In this document: positions 25,957 through 34,600 of the stretch, one piece after another
Layout: each line of letters opens with the position of its first letter
Numbering within the stretch: the first letter of the stretch is position 1
Source: an uncultured Christensenella sp.
Lineage (GTDB): Bacteria > Bacillota > Clostridia > Christensenellales > Borkfalkiaceae
Length of the DNA: 36,606 nt
Direction of reading: 5' to 3'
Assembly (NCBI GenBank): GCA_910585705.1
Contig: CAJUER010000004.1
Span: forward strand, 1 to 36,606
The notes under the pieces: model-generated
Told to the model about the DNA's origin: nothing
Database searches by the model: none
The model's input: the letters and a program-made list of their open reading frames with translations, nothing else
Translations under genes and position numbers: made by a program

Positions 25957-26565
25957 TTAAAGCAAGTGCTTGCGTATCGCTTTAATTGCGGTGTTTGCAA
26001 TCAGGCGCGAGCCGCGCGGCGTGGGGTGAACTCCGTCCGTTGAATATTCGGAGTATGGCGTCGTTATCGTTAGACCGTTGAACATTTCGTCGAAAGCGAC
26101 AAATTCGTCGGCAATTTCCGAAGCAACCCTGTCTATGACGGCAAGCTCTTCGTCGAACAGCTTTCTCATTCTCAGTTTGTCCGCCGCAGGCATGAGGAAA
26201 GGCTCTAAAAAGATTACCGCTATCCCCGCCTCTTTAAGGCGCGTCAAAAGCTCGACCAAGTCGCGCTCGAACTGTTTTAAGTTCAATTCCTTGCCGTACT
26301 TGAATTTGTGCAGAGTATTGTTGACCCCTATCATTATCACGACCGCGTCGGGGTTGAGGCTTATAACGTCGCGCTCGACGCGCGCAAGCAGGTCGCACAC
26401 CTCGTTGCCGGAAACGCCTTTATTAATAAGCTCGAGGTCGGTATCGGGATAAAGCGGATGCAGCTTGTCCGCAATTACTTTAACGTATCCGTTCCCCAAA
26501 GACTTTTCGTCGTTCCTGTCGCGCTCGCAATCCGTTATCGAATCTCCGAAAAAAACTATTCTCAT
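25957..26565 (-). CDS. SGNH/GDSL-type hydrolase
   Basis: 202 residues, the usual size of single-domain SGNH hydrolases (esterase, thioesterase or deacetylase activities). Block I is FGDSITD with nucleophile S9. Block II is the glycine in GVSGNEV. Block III is IGVNN, keeping the conserved Asn where most members have GxND. Block V is DGVHPTPRG with D177 and H180. There is no signal peptide, so it is cytoplasmic. The ATG has a GAGGATGAA site, a promoter 36 bases upstream and a terminator right after it, so it is monocistronic. The substrate cannot be told from sequence. Confidence 0.9.
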   Translation of the reverse strand: MRIVFFGDSITDCERDRNDEKSLGNGYVKVIADKLHPLYPDTDLELINKGVSGNEVCDLLARVERDVISLNPDAVVIMIGVNNTLHKFKYGKELNLKQFERDLVELLTRLKEAGIAVIFLEPFLMPAADKLRMRKLFDEELAVIDRVASEIADEFVAFDEMFNGLTITTPYSEYSTDGVHPTPRGSRLIANTAIKAIRKHLL

Positions 26566-26600
26566 TTCATCCTCTTAATCATATACTTAATTACCTTAAT

Positions 26601-26629
26601 ATTTTACCACAAACAAACGGCATATGCAA
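26601..26629 (-). promoter_or_regulatory. Sigma-A promoter of the SGNH hydrolase gene
   Basis: Minus strand TTGCAT (26624-26629), 17-base spacer, TAAAAT (26601-26606), 36 bases before the ATG. Confidence 0.65.
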
Positions 26630-26671
26630 GTACAGCGGAAAAATATTTTTTGAAAAGCTCGAAATAATGCT

Positions 26672-26700
26672 TTGACAAACACATAAAATTATGGTATAGT
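26672..26700 (+). promoter_or_regulatory. Promoter of tRNA-Ser
   Basis: TTGACA (26672-26677), 17-base spacer, TATAGT (26695-26700), ending 12 bases before the first base of the tRNA. Near-consensus, as expected for a stable RNA gene. Confidence 0.82.
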
Positions 26701-26712
26701 TTTTTTAGCTTT

Positions 26713-26803
26713 GCGGATGTACCCAAGTGGCTCAAGGGGCTCCCCTGCTAAGGGAGTAGTACGGGAAACCGTAGCGTGAGTTCAAATCTCACCATCCGCG
26801 CCA
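26713..26803 (+). tRNA. tRNA-Ser (anticodon GCT)
   Basis: 91 bases including an encoded CCA end (26801-26803). The acceptor stem is GCGGATG/CATCCGC. The anticodon stem CTCCC/GGGAG encloses loop CTGCTAA, giving anticodon GCT (reads AGC/AGU). A long variable arm (TACGG...CCGTA) is typical of tRNA-Ser, and the T arm GTGAG-TTCAAAT-CTCAC is intact. It has its own promoter and terminator. No integrated element is visible at its 3' end. Confidence 0.96.
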
Positions 26804-26807
26804 AAGC

Positions 26808-26847
26808 AAAAACAAGGGCGTAAGTTTTTACTTACGCCCTTGTTTTT
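26808..26847. terminator. Bidirectional Rho-independent terminator
   Basis: A perfect 17-bp inverted repeat, centred on AACAAGGGCGTAAG/CTTACGCCCTTGTT with a 6-base loop and T/A-rich flanks. It ends the plus-strand tRNA transcript and the minus-strand uracil operon, whose last gene stops at 26865. Confidence 0.9.
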
Positions 26848-26864
26848 ATGTTGTTATAAATATT

Positions 26865-27617
26865 TCAGTTTGCGGACGTTTCTTCCAAAATGCCGTAAGT
26901 GTTCTTGTACGGAACAATATTTATAGTTTTCTTATTTTGTAAAAACTTCGCTTCCTTATGCGTGAACCAAGACCGCGCCCATTTTTCTTTTATATTACCG
27001 TTCTCGTCTTTATATTCTACTTTAACATAACAGACAATCCATTTTACAACTTTCTTTACTTCGCCTTGCTTTATTGATAAATTATTATTTTCTAATCCTA
27101 CTATAATTTTTTTATCAAGTTCGTTTCGGTAAATCCCCCTATAAATTAAAAAATATGCTGATACAGGCGTTAATATCGCAAACAATATTGCCATTGCCAA
27201 ATGCAATTCATAATTAGGTTTCGTTAAATCAGAATAACGCTTAGGTGAAGAAATATTGCTGTTAGGCACTATTGTAATTATCAATTTATCCCCGACACGC
27301 TCAATTGCTTGGCTTTCCGAACCATAAATTCTGTCCGTGCCTTTATATACCGAACCGTCTTGTGCAATAAAGCGGTATTCAGTTTCATAGTTGTAGTTAT
27401 GAATATCATCTCCGCCTTCACTCACCCGATGGTATCCGATAATTTCCGCTTCAACTTCAATTCCGTATTTATTGAGTAATTCACTTTTATAATCGGAAGA
27501 AAAATAAATGGCAAAAAAAATTCCCGATACAACAACAGATATAATTAACCCGACAGAAAAAACAAATAGTATTATACCAATATCTTTATAAATACCGATT
27601 TTGCGTACTTTATCCAT
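26865..27617 (-). CDS. DUF3592-like membrane protein with two related beta domains
   Basis: 250 residues. Membrane helices lie at about 12-38 and 138-160. Each is followed by a strand-rich domain: about 52-120 (VEAEIIGYHRV ... TEYRFIAQDGSVYKG ... LIITIVPNSN) and about 185-245 (VKVEYKDENGNIKEKW ... TINIVPYKN). The two are alike in order and spacing and resemble DUF3592 (recognised by pattern, not searched). Function is unknown. It is more AT-rich than its neighbours: the 60 bases from 27061 contain 13 G/C, those from 28081 in the next gene 31. It has a weak ribosome binding site and starts 21 bases after the HD-protein stop, so it is the last gene of the uracil operon, perhaps a later acquisition. 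Confidence 0.75.
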   Translation of the reverse strand: MDKVRKIGIYKDIGIILFVFSVGLIISVVVSGIFFAIYFSSDYKSELLNKYGIEVEAEIIGYHRVSEGGDDIHNYNYETEYRFIAQDGSVYKGTDRIYGSESQAIERVGDKLIITIVPNSNISSPKRYSDLTKPNYELHLAMAILFAILTPVSAYFLIYRGIYRNELDKKIIVGLENNNLSIKQGEVKKVVKWIVCYVKVEYKDENGNIKEKWARSWFTHKEAKFLQNKKTINIVPYKNTYGILEETSAN

Positions 27618-27638
27618 ATCCGTAAAACGCTGTTGAAT

Positions 27639-28844
27639 TTATAAAAACCTTTCGTCGAAATAGCTTATGTATTTTACCGATTTATTCAGCTCGTCGTCGG
27701 GGAAAAGATAACCGAAAATTTCAAGGAAATAATCGTCCGTCATACTCGCGATAAAATCCACAGCTATATCGTCGTCGGAAAATTTCTTTTTGCCGCGTTC
27801 GTCAAAATAGTGGTTGCCGAACATTTCGTTAAGATGGTTCGTGTATACGGGCGAGCTTTTATTTTCTTTTTTCAAATCGTCGAGGAACGTGCGGTACAGC
27901 TTTTCCATCATAGGACGGATAGTGTTGTCGTACTGCTCGTTCACCTCTTTGCTTTGATAAATTTTTTCGTTGTTTTCGTCTTTTATCCGCACCATAGCGT
28001 CAAAAACGTCGCGACTGACGGAAAGATACGGCTTGTCCATACTGTTGGCGATTACGTCCGCGACAACGTTTTTAATCACGTCCAAGTTGCTTTTACCGAT
28101 GACGCTGTCGCCGAAGCCGACCTTCATTTTAAGCCGAAGCGCGTCCTGCCTGTCCTTGCCCATATACGCAATCATATCGCTTATACGCACCACACAGCCT
28201 TCGAGCGTGCCAGGACGCAACGTCTTTACGGCGTTCTCCTCCGTATAGCAACGTTCATATACTTCATGAAAGTCTTCAAAATTCGTCAGCTTGCCGCACG
28301 GATATTCTTCGTTGACCTTTTCGCCGCAGTGGCATAAAATTCCGTCTACCGTCTGCAAGGAGAGGTTAAGATAGGAGATTTCCTGCAATACACGCACACT
28401 GTGCACGTTGTGATTAAAGTATCTGCCCGTATTGCCGTTGTACAGCGCGTTAAGATATTTTTCGCCCTTGTGCCCGAACGGCGTATGCCCTATATCGTGC
28501 CCGACCGCAATCGCTTCTATAAGATCGGTATTCAGGCGCAGCGCTCTGCCTATCGTCCTTGCTATCCTCGAAACGAGTTGAACGTGCGAGGCGCGGCGGG
28601 TAATATCGTCGTTGCGGAAAAAGGAAAACACCTGCGTTTTGTCGCTTCCGCGATTAAAAAACGGACTGTGAATAATTTTATCCACGTCAATGGCAAACTG
28701 CGTGCGCACAACCTCGTCCGCATACTTGCTTTTGCGTTCGCGTATGCACTGCGAATTTTTGCACGCGTTCGGCGAATACAGCTTTTCCGTCTCCGCAAGA
28801 ATTGCGCGCAGGCTATCGAGTTGTTCTAAGGAAGGGTTTTTCAC
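27639..28844 (-). CDS. HD-domain phosphohydrolase, dGTPase-like
   Basis: 401 residues. The metal ligands of the HD superfamily are present: H87 (RRASHVQLVSRIAR), H116-D117 (AVGHDIGHTPFGHKGE) and D223 (RISDMIAYMGKD). The FNRGSDKTQVF and GHTPFGH motifs are those of dGTP triphosphohydrolases and their relatives, which split dNTPs to nucleoside plus triphosphate. Exact substrate is not determinable. The start is GTG (28842-28844), the only initiator ahead of the conserved part; the ribosome binding site is weak, and it lies 12 bases after the upp stop, so coupling is likely. Its place with upp and uraA supports a nucleotide metabolism role. Confidence 0.85.
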   Translation of the reverse strand: MKNPSLEQLDSLRAILAETEKLYSPNACKNSQCIRERKSKYADEVVRTQFAIDVDKIIHSPFFNRGSDKTQVFSFFRNDDITRRASHVQLVSRIARTIGRALRLNTDLIEAIAVGHDIGHTPFGHKGEKYLNALYNGNTGRYFNHNVHSVRVLQEISYLNLSLQTVDGILCHCGEKVNEEYPCGKLTNFEDFHEVYERCYTEENAVKTLRPGTLEGCVVRISDMIAYMGKDRQDALRLKMKVGFGDSVIGKSNLDVIKNVVADVIANSMDKPYLSVSRDVFDAMVRIKDENNEKIYQSKEVNEQYDNTIRPMMEKLYRTFLDDLKKENKSSPVYTNHLNEMFGNHYFDERGKKKFSDDDIAVDFIASMTDDYFLEIFGYLFPDDELNKSVKYISYFDERFL

Positions 28845-28856
28845 TGTCTTTAAAAA

Positions 28857-29495
28857 TTACTTAGTTCCGAAAAGTCTGTCGCCCGCGTCGCCGAGTCCGG
28901 GTAGAATGTAGCCATTCTCGTTTAAACACCTGTCAAGCGTGGAAACATACACAGGCACGTCGGGGTGGGATTTTGCCACGTTTTCAACTCCCTGCGGCGC
29001 GGCGATAATCGCCATAAATTTTATGTTTTTACAGCCGCGTTTTTTGAGCGCGTTCAAAGCGTCGCACGCAGAACCGCCCGTAGCAAGCATAGGGTCGACG
29101 AGGAACACCGTTTTATGCTCTATGCCTTCGGGCAACTTGCAGTAATATTCCTGCGGTTCGAGGGTTTCCTCATTGCGGTACATACCTATATGCCCTACCT
29201 TCGCCGTAGGAAATACTTTATGCACTCCGTTCACCATTCCCAGCCCCGCGCGGAGAATGGGCACGATTGCCACACTCTCTTCCGGTACTTTGTACTGGGT
29301 GGTTACTTCCAGCGGAGTTTCCACCTGAACGGGCGCAAGCTTCACGTCGCGCATGCTCTCGTAGGTCATAATCGTGGTGATTTCTTCTACAAGCTCGCGG
29401 AATTCCTTCATCCCCGTTTTCTTGTCGCGCAAAATCGCGATTTTATGCTTGATTAACGGGTGGTCGAAAATAAATACGTTTTTAAAGTCCTTCAT
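28857..29495 (-). CDS. upp: Uracil phosphoribosyltransferase
   Basis: 212 residues, full length. It makes UMP from uracil and PRPP in the cytoplasm. The PRPP-binding motif VFLVDPMLATGGSA (130-143), the flexible loop region VPILRAGLGMV (78-88) and the terminal uracil-binding segment NENGYILPGLGDAGDRLFGTK are all present. The ATG directly follows the uraA stop (TAAATG), with GGAGG upstream inside uraA. It works with the adjacent uracil permease. Confidence 0.97.
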   Translation of the reverse strand: MKDFKNVFIFDHPLIKHKIAILRDKKTGMKEFRELVEEITTIMTYESMRDVKLAPVQVETPLEVTTQYKVPEESVAIVPILRAGLGMVNGVHKVFPTAKVGHIGMYRNEETLEPQEYYCKLPEGIEHKTVFLVDPMLATGGSACDALNALKKRGCKNIKFMAIIAAPQGVENVAKSHPDVPVYVSTLDRCLNENGYILPGLGDAGDRLFGTK

Positions 29496-30977
29496 TTACT
29501 TTTCCTCCGTGTTTTCTTTTTCTGCGTCCGACGTTGCTTTAAGTCCGTCTATTGTCAGCTGTTCGCCGTCGCTGTCCTTCTTGCGCCTGACGTTTACAAG
29601 AACGTTTGTAAGTATGCCGAGAATGAGCGAGCACGCGACCGCAGTAACGGTTACTTTACCGAAAGTAAGCACGAGTCCGCCCACGCCGGTTATAAGTATT
29701 ACGGATACGACGAACAGATTTTTGTTTTCGCCGAGATCCACATCCTGTATCATTTTAAGTCCAGAAACCGCAATGAAACCGTACAGCGCAACGCACACGC
29801 CGCCCATTACGCACGACGGAATGGTTGCAAGGAAAGTAACAAAGGGCGCCACAAACGAGAACAAGATCGCAAACCCTGCCGTAACAAGTATGGTTATGAC
29901 CGAAGCGTTGCCCGAGATTGCCACGCATCCGACCGACTCTCCGTAGGTAGTGTTGGGACAGCCGCCGAAGAACGCGCCAGCCATAGAACCGACGCCGTCG
30001 CCCAGAAGCGTGCGCGTAAGACCGGGATCCGAAAGCAGGTCGTGCTCGATTATCGAAGAAATATTTTTGTGGTCGGCAATATGCTCGGCAAACACAACGA
30101 ACGCGACGGGAATATACGCCACCGCAACCGAACCTATGTACGCGCCTATCGAGCCGCCCTTCACCGCCATTTCACCCTTGAAAAGCTGTAAGAAAGCGAA
30201 ATCAGGATACCACTGCATATTTTTGAAAAGTTCGAAGTTTATTATTTTCAGCGCATCGCACTTTGCCGCATAGCCGATACCCGTGAACGCCGCCGCAAGG
30301 ATATAACCCGAAAGTATACCGATGATGAACGGAATCATCTTCATTAATTTTTTGCCGTAAACCGAGCATACGATTGTTACGGCGAGCGTGACAATACCGC
30401 AGGCGAGCGCCGCATAGGGCGAGCAAACCATTTGCGAGGTAACCTGTTCGCCAAGATAAGGCGAGCCGTTTTCATTGAACTTCACTACCCATTCGGTTAT
30501 CTGCTCGGTAACGTTTCCCTTCGTAAGGTCGCCGACCGCATTGCCCGCGAGCGAAAGTCCGATTATCGCAACCGTAGGTCCGATTACGACGGCGGGCATA
30601 ATTTTATTAATCCATTTAACGCCCGCAAATTTTACGATTACCGCAATAATCACATAGACAAGCCCCGCCATCACCGCGCCGATTATCAGCCCGAGATAGC
30701 CGAGCGAGGCGGAAACGCCGCCTGCAAAAGCTGCCGACATACTGCCGAGAAACGCAAACGAGCTTCCCAAAAATACGGGGCTTTTGAATTTTGTGAACAG
30801 TAAATAAACTATCGTGCCCACTCCCGCGCCGAAAAGCGCTGCGGAAATAGACATTCCGTTGCCGACAATCATAGGAACGGCGATAGTCGCCGCAAGAATT
30901 GCCAGAAGCTGCTGCAAAGCGAACAGAATAAGCTGTCCCGCTTTGGGTCTGTCTTTGACTCCGTAAATCATTTTCAT
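29496..30977 (-). CDS. uraA: Uracil permease (nucleobase:cation symporter-2 family)
   Basis: 493 residues with about 14 hydrophobic segments, somewhat longer than E. coli UraA because of an extra loop near 150-180 and a charged C-terminal tail. The substrate-site glutamates are present: E298 in VVFAEHIADHK and E347 in NTTYGESVG. Pairing with upp makes uracil the likely substrate. The ATG at 30977 has GAGG 8-10 bases upstream; a second ATG two codons later is less well placed. First gene of a four-gene operon. No PyrR-type attenuator is visible in the short leader. Confidence 0.93.
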   Translation of the reverse strand: MKMIYGVKDRPKAGQLILFALQQLLAILAATIAVPMIVGNGMSISAALFGAGVGTIVYLLFTKFKSPVFLGSSFAFLGSMSAAFAGGVSASLGYLGLIIGAVMAGLVYVIIAVIVKFAGVKWINKIMPAVVIGPTVAIIGLSLAGNAVGDLTKGNVTEQITEWVVKFNENGSPYLGEQVTSQMVCSPYAALACGIVTLAVTIVCSVYGKKLMKMIPFIIGILSGYILAAAFTGIGYAAKCDALKIINFELFKNMQWYPDFAFLQLFKGEMAVKGGSIGAYIGSVAVAYIPVAFVVFAEHIADHKNISSIIEHDLLSDPGLTRTLLGDGVGSMAGAFFGGCPNTTYGESVGCVAISGNASVITILVTAGFAILFSFVAPFVTFLATIPSCVMGGVCVALYGFIAVSGLKMIQDVDLGENKNLFVVSVILITGVGGLVLTFGKVTVTAVACSLILGILTNVLVNVRRKKDSDGEQLTIDGLKATSDAEKENTEEK

Positions 30978-31015
30978 AAGTAAAACCTCTTATCGGATTT
31001 TCACCCGTTTTTCAT

Positions 31016-31044
31016 AATATAACATATTTCAATGCAAAAAGCAA
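31016..31044 (-). promoter_or_regulatory. Promoter of the uracil salvage operon
   Basis: Minus strand TTGCTT (31039-31044), 17-base spacer, TATATT (31016-31021), giving a leader of roughly 30 bases before the uraA ATG. The boxes match consensus only partly. Confidence 0.55.
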
Positions 31045-31075
31045 TAAAAGCCCGCCAAAAAATGCACTCGAAACA

Positions 31076-31081
31076 TACAAT
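31076..31081 (+). promoter_or_regulatory. Possible -10 box of a leaderless amidase transcript
   Basis: TACAAT ends 6 bases before the ATG at 31088, so transcription would begin at or next to the start codon. No good -35 box is present at the expected distance (31053-31058 reads CGCCAA). Confidence 0.3.
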
Positions 31082-31087
31082 AATGAT

Positions 31088-31573
31088 ATGGAAGAATTAA
31101 ATTATAACAGGCAGGCAGCCGTATCTTACGCAAGAAAATGGGCTTTCAGGCGCAACCCGAATTATTACGACTTCGAAAATCTGGGCGGAGACTGCACCAA
31201 CTTCGCCTCACAGTGTATTTATGCGGGTGCAGGCGTAATGAACTACACGCCGGTATTCGGCTGGTTCTACAAATCCGCAAACGACCGCACCGCAAGCTGG
31301 ACGGGCGTAGAATATCTTTATAACTTCCTCACAGGCAACGACGGTGAGGGACCTTTTGCGGAAGAAGTTCCGCTCGGCAAACTCGAGATAGGCGACGTAG
31401 TTCAGCTCGGCAGGGCAAACGGCGATTTTTACCATTCGCCCGTAGTCGTGAAAATCTCGGGCAGAAAAATTTACGTCGCCGCGCACACTTACGACGCGTA
31501 CGGAAAGCCGCTTTCCTCGTACCGATTCGAAAGGGCGCGCGGAATACATATACTCGGCGTAAGAAAAAGCTGA
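31088..31573 (+). CDS. Amidase_6 (putative amidase) domain protein
   Basis: 161 residues; almost the whole protein is the CHAP/NlpC-like Amidase_6 domain. It opens with YNRQAAVSYARKWAFRRNPNY and GGDCTNFASQC (putative nucleophile C36), then LEIGDVVQL with FYHSPVVV (H116) and a late AAHTYDAYGKPL (H133). Family members often occur as domains of secreted or spore and wall-associated clostridial proteins. This one has no signal peptide. No Shine-Dalgarno sequence precedes the ATG, and the domain begins at residue 6, so a more downstream start is excluded. It diverges from uraA and ends before a strong terminator. Function (peptide or wall amidase) is inferred. Confidence 0.87.
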   Translation: MEELNYNRQAAVSYARKWAFRRNPNYYDFENLGGDCTNFASQCIYAGAGVMNYTPVFGWFYKSANDRTASWTGVEYLYNFLTGNDGEGPFAEEVPLGKLEIGDVVQLGRANGDFYHSPVVVKISGRKIYVAAHTYDAYGKPLSSYRFERARGIHILGVRKS

Positions 31574-31627
31574 ACTTAATGCAAAATACTTTTACTCGGA
31601 TAAGACCAAATTAAAATCACGAAACGT

Positions 31628-31664
31628 AAAAACAAGCGCGGAACTCAGTTCCGCGCTTGTTTTT
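31628..31664. terminator. Bidirectional Rho-independent terminator
   Basis: A perfect inverted repeat AACAAGCGCGGAAC/GTTCCGCGCTTGTT with loop TCA and A/T flanks on both sides. It separates the plus-strand amidase gene from the minus-strand surface protein gene ending at 31697. Confidence 0.9.
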
Positions 31665-31696
31665 TATTGCCACAAACTTATACTTACCGTCTATTC

Positions 31697-34600
31697 TTAT
31701 TTGTCGAACGTGTCGTAAAAGCCGTCTATATCAAATTCTCTTTCCGTATTTCCGCGCTTCAATCGCGTCGGTTTTTTCGTCGAATCCACTACCGTAGTGG
31801 TCGTAACCACCGCGTCGGGAGGATACACCGTCGGAGTGCTCGCTATTACGGGCGGTTCGTTTCTGACTATCTGCTGATCATACTCCGGCAACGCCGCCCT
31901 TGACGTGACCACCTTAGAAAGCGCGTTCAATATCGCGTTGCCCAAAAGCTCGGCGGTGAGTCCGTTATTCGCCTGCCTGTCGGAATCGACGTGGCGGTAT
32001 TCGAAGTGAGACGCATTTCCGTCCACACGCGACTTCAACACTTCGAGCTCGGTCTTTAAATTTGCGTTCTGGAAAGCCGCGTTCTGCAATGCCCGCATTT
32101 CCGCAATCTGCGCCTGCAACATCGCAATCATCATACCCTCGCCGCCGTTCTGCTGAGGCATTTGCTGGGGTAACTGATACTGGGGCATTTGCTGAGGCAT
32201 CTGCATGGGCATCTGATACTGCGGCATTTGAGGCATTTGCCGGGAGGGCTGCTGTGCCTGTTGCATCTGTTGCATTTGTTGCGGTTGTGCCTGTTGTGAC
32301 ATAGCCGCAGTTGCCGCCATTGCCGCCGCAGGCATAACCGAAGCCGCCTGCGCTCTTATTTTCGCAAGCTCGGCTTCCTGCCTTGCCTTTGCAAGTTCGA
32401 GTTCCGCTTCCTGCTTGGCTTTGGCCGCCTCGCGGGCGTCCGCGCGCGCCGCTTTCTTTTCTTCGCGCTTGTCTTTGTTCCTGCGCGCCGCAGAGATTAT
32501 GATTATAAGGATTATAAGCAATATCAGCGCGCCGAGTCCTATCGCAAACCACAGCCAGTTCTTTTTAACAAAGTCCACTGCGGTGCCCGCTATGTCGCCT
32601 ATCGCGCCTAATCCTTTTTTGGGCACTTTATACTCGACCATTGCGGATATCTGTTTGTTGCCGTCCGCACTTTCGATAAACTCGAAGTTTTCCGCGTCCT
32701 CACCGCAAAGCACGGCGTCGACGAATAAGGATAAGCCGCCTTTGAACTCTACCGATTCAAGCAAATTTTTGCCGTTATCGTAGTAGCGGTATTCGAGCCC
32801 TATGTTGACGATACCCGAGTTTATTTTTTCCTGCCATGCGGAAAGCACGTCAAGCGTTGCGCCGTCACTGCTCTTCAAATTCCAACCGTCTGCCGAAAGC
32901 TTGGCTTTATTTACTATCCACGTCAGTATCAGTTCTGAACCGTTGATTACCGCCTCGTCTTGCGCGGTTGCTTTGAAAGCCGCCGTCTGGGGCTGGTCCG
33001 CCGCAGCGGTTTCCCACGCGTAATTTTTGTCTGTTATATTGAAATACGCTTTGTAGTCGCCCGCGTTCCTGTTGCTTCCGCCGCCCGTTATAGTTACAAT
33101 TCCGTCGGCTATAAGCTGTTTAAATTCGTCGCTGAAATAATCTTCGAGCAGGATTTCTTCGCCCGTGAAAGTTATTTCCGAATACGACGGAACGGCTATG
33201 AGCTTAGGTAAAATTTTAAACGATACGGTGGAACCGGAAAGATAATATCCGTTTGCTTCACCGAGCGCGTTAAGCTCGGCTTTAACGATATAGTCGCCTG
33301 CATCTTTAAGATACTTGCCGTATTCTTCGGGATTTTTCAACTGGTCGGGAGTTAATTCCGCAATCAGATTATCGTTGCCGTCGAATATTTTCACGACGTA
33401 GAAATCTTTATTTACGGGCGTACCGTCTTTAAGCGTAGCGGTTACGCCTAAACTTACTTCGCCGAAGGTCGAGCCGCTGCCGGTGATTTCAACCTTTACC
33501 TGTGTTAAGCCGTCGCCGGCGTTGAACTTTGACGAAAGCACCGCAAACGGAGCGAATTCGTAATTTGCCGTGTCGGTAAGCTCTACCCGCACTTCTACGG
33601 ATATGGCGTTGTCCTTATCGGCGTATTTATTGAGAAGCGCAAGCGCCTCCGCGCCCTCCATATCGGTTACGGTTTGAAGCTGACCGTTTTCGTCTGTGTA
33701 GCTGAAACTGTATAAATATTTAATAACGTTTTCATACTGCTCGTGACAGTCGATAACCTTTACGGCGCACTCGTCACCGTTAGCGTCGGGAAGAACGCCC
33801 GAAATCCACGTTGTAACGTTAATAAGTTTTTTGGTTATTTCCCACTCGAAAGTAAAATCGTTAGGGCGCGCGTAGTTGCCGTCTGCGAGCTGAGGCTTGA
33901 ACGCTATAGTCGTTTGGTGACTGCCCAACGTTCCGGGAAGAGGTCTCTCCTCTTCGATTTCGAAGTCCTCCGCCGATAAACCTTTGGGGAGATTGTCAAC
34001 GTCGACGCGCGTTTTTACGGCATAGCCCGATTTAAATACGGGCATTCCGTCGCTGAAATTGCGCCATTCGGTATCGCCCACATACTGCCACTGCCATACT
34101 AGCGCGGACGTATCTATTTTTGCTTGATTGATTTTGAACTTTAAAGTGAAAGTTGCGTCGGGGAAGTTTATCGAAGAATCCGCCGCGACAATTATCACGC
34201 TAATTTGGTAACTTCCGCAGTTCGTCGCTTTAACGTCTCCCGTATATCCGCTGACTTTAACCAAATAATCTATTTCCAGAAGCTCGTCATAAACGGAGAT
34301 ATTATACTCTTCGCCCGTATAATCGAGCTGTAATTCATCGCCGTCCAAAACAAAACCGTCTTCGCCGAGCTGAACGACTTTATCACCTACGGTGAACTGC
34401 CAGATAAGATCGCTTTCCGTGAAGTTCGCGTCGGGGGCGGTCACCTCGAAAGGTTTGGATACCGCCGTGCAAGTGTAGTTGCCGCTGCTGTTCGTCTCGC
34501 TTGCGGAAGCGAGAGTTATTTCCAACGTATAACTGCCTAACTGCAAATTTTTGGGCATCGTTATTTTATAGCCCTTGTCTTCCGCGTTGTAAGCTATCGC

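Noticed and set aside
26713..26860. tRNA-Ser as an integration (att) site
   Set aside because: There is no repeat of the tRNA 3' end and no integrase or mobile gene in the flanking sequence; the downstream hairpin is simply its terminator.
29460..30191. 243-codon plus-strand reading frame opposite uraA/upp
   Set aside because: It is antisense to two clear housekeeping genes and rich in His, Arg and Tyr, as expected of a shadow frame.
30978..31040. PyrR-type attenuator or riboswitch ahead of uraA
   Set aside because: The leader is only about 30 bases and shows no anti-terminator/terminator pair.
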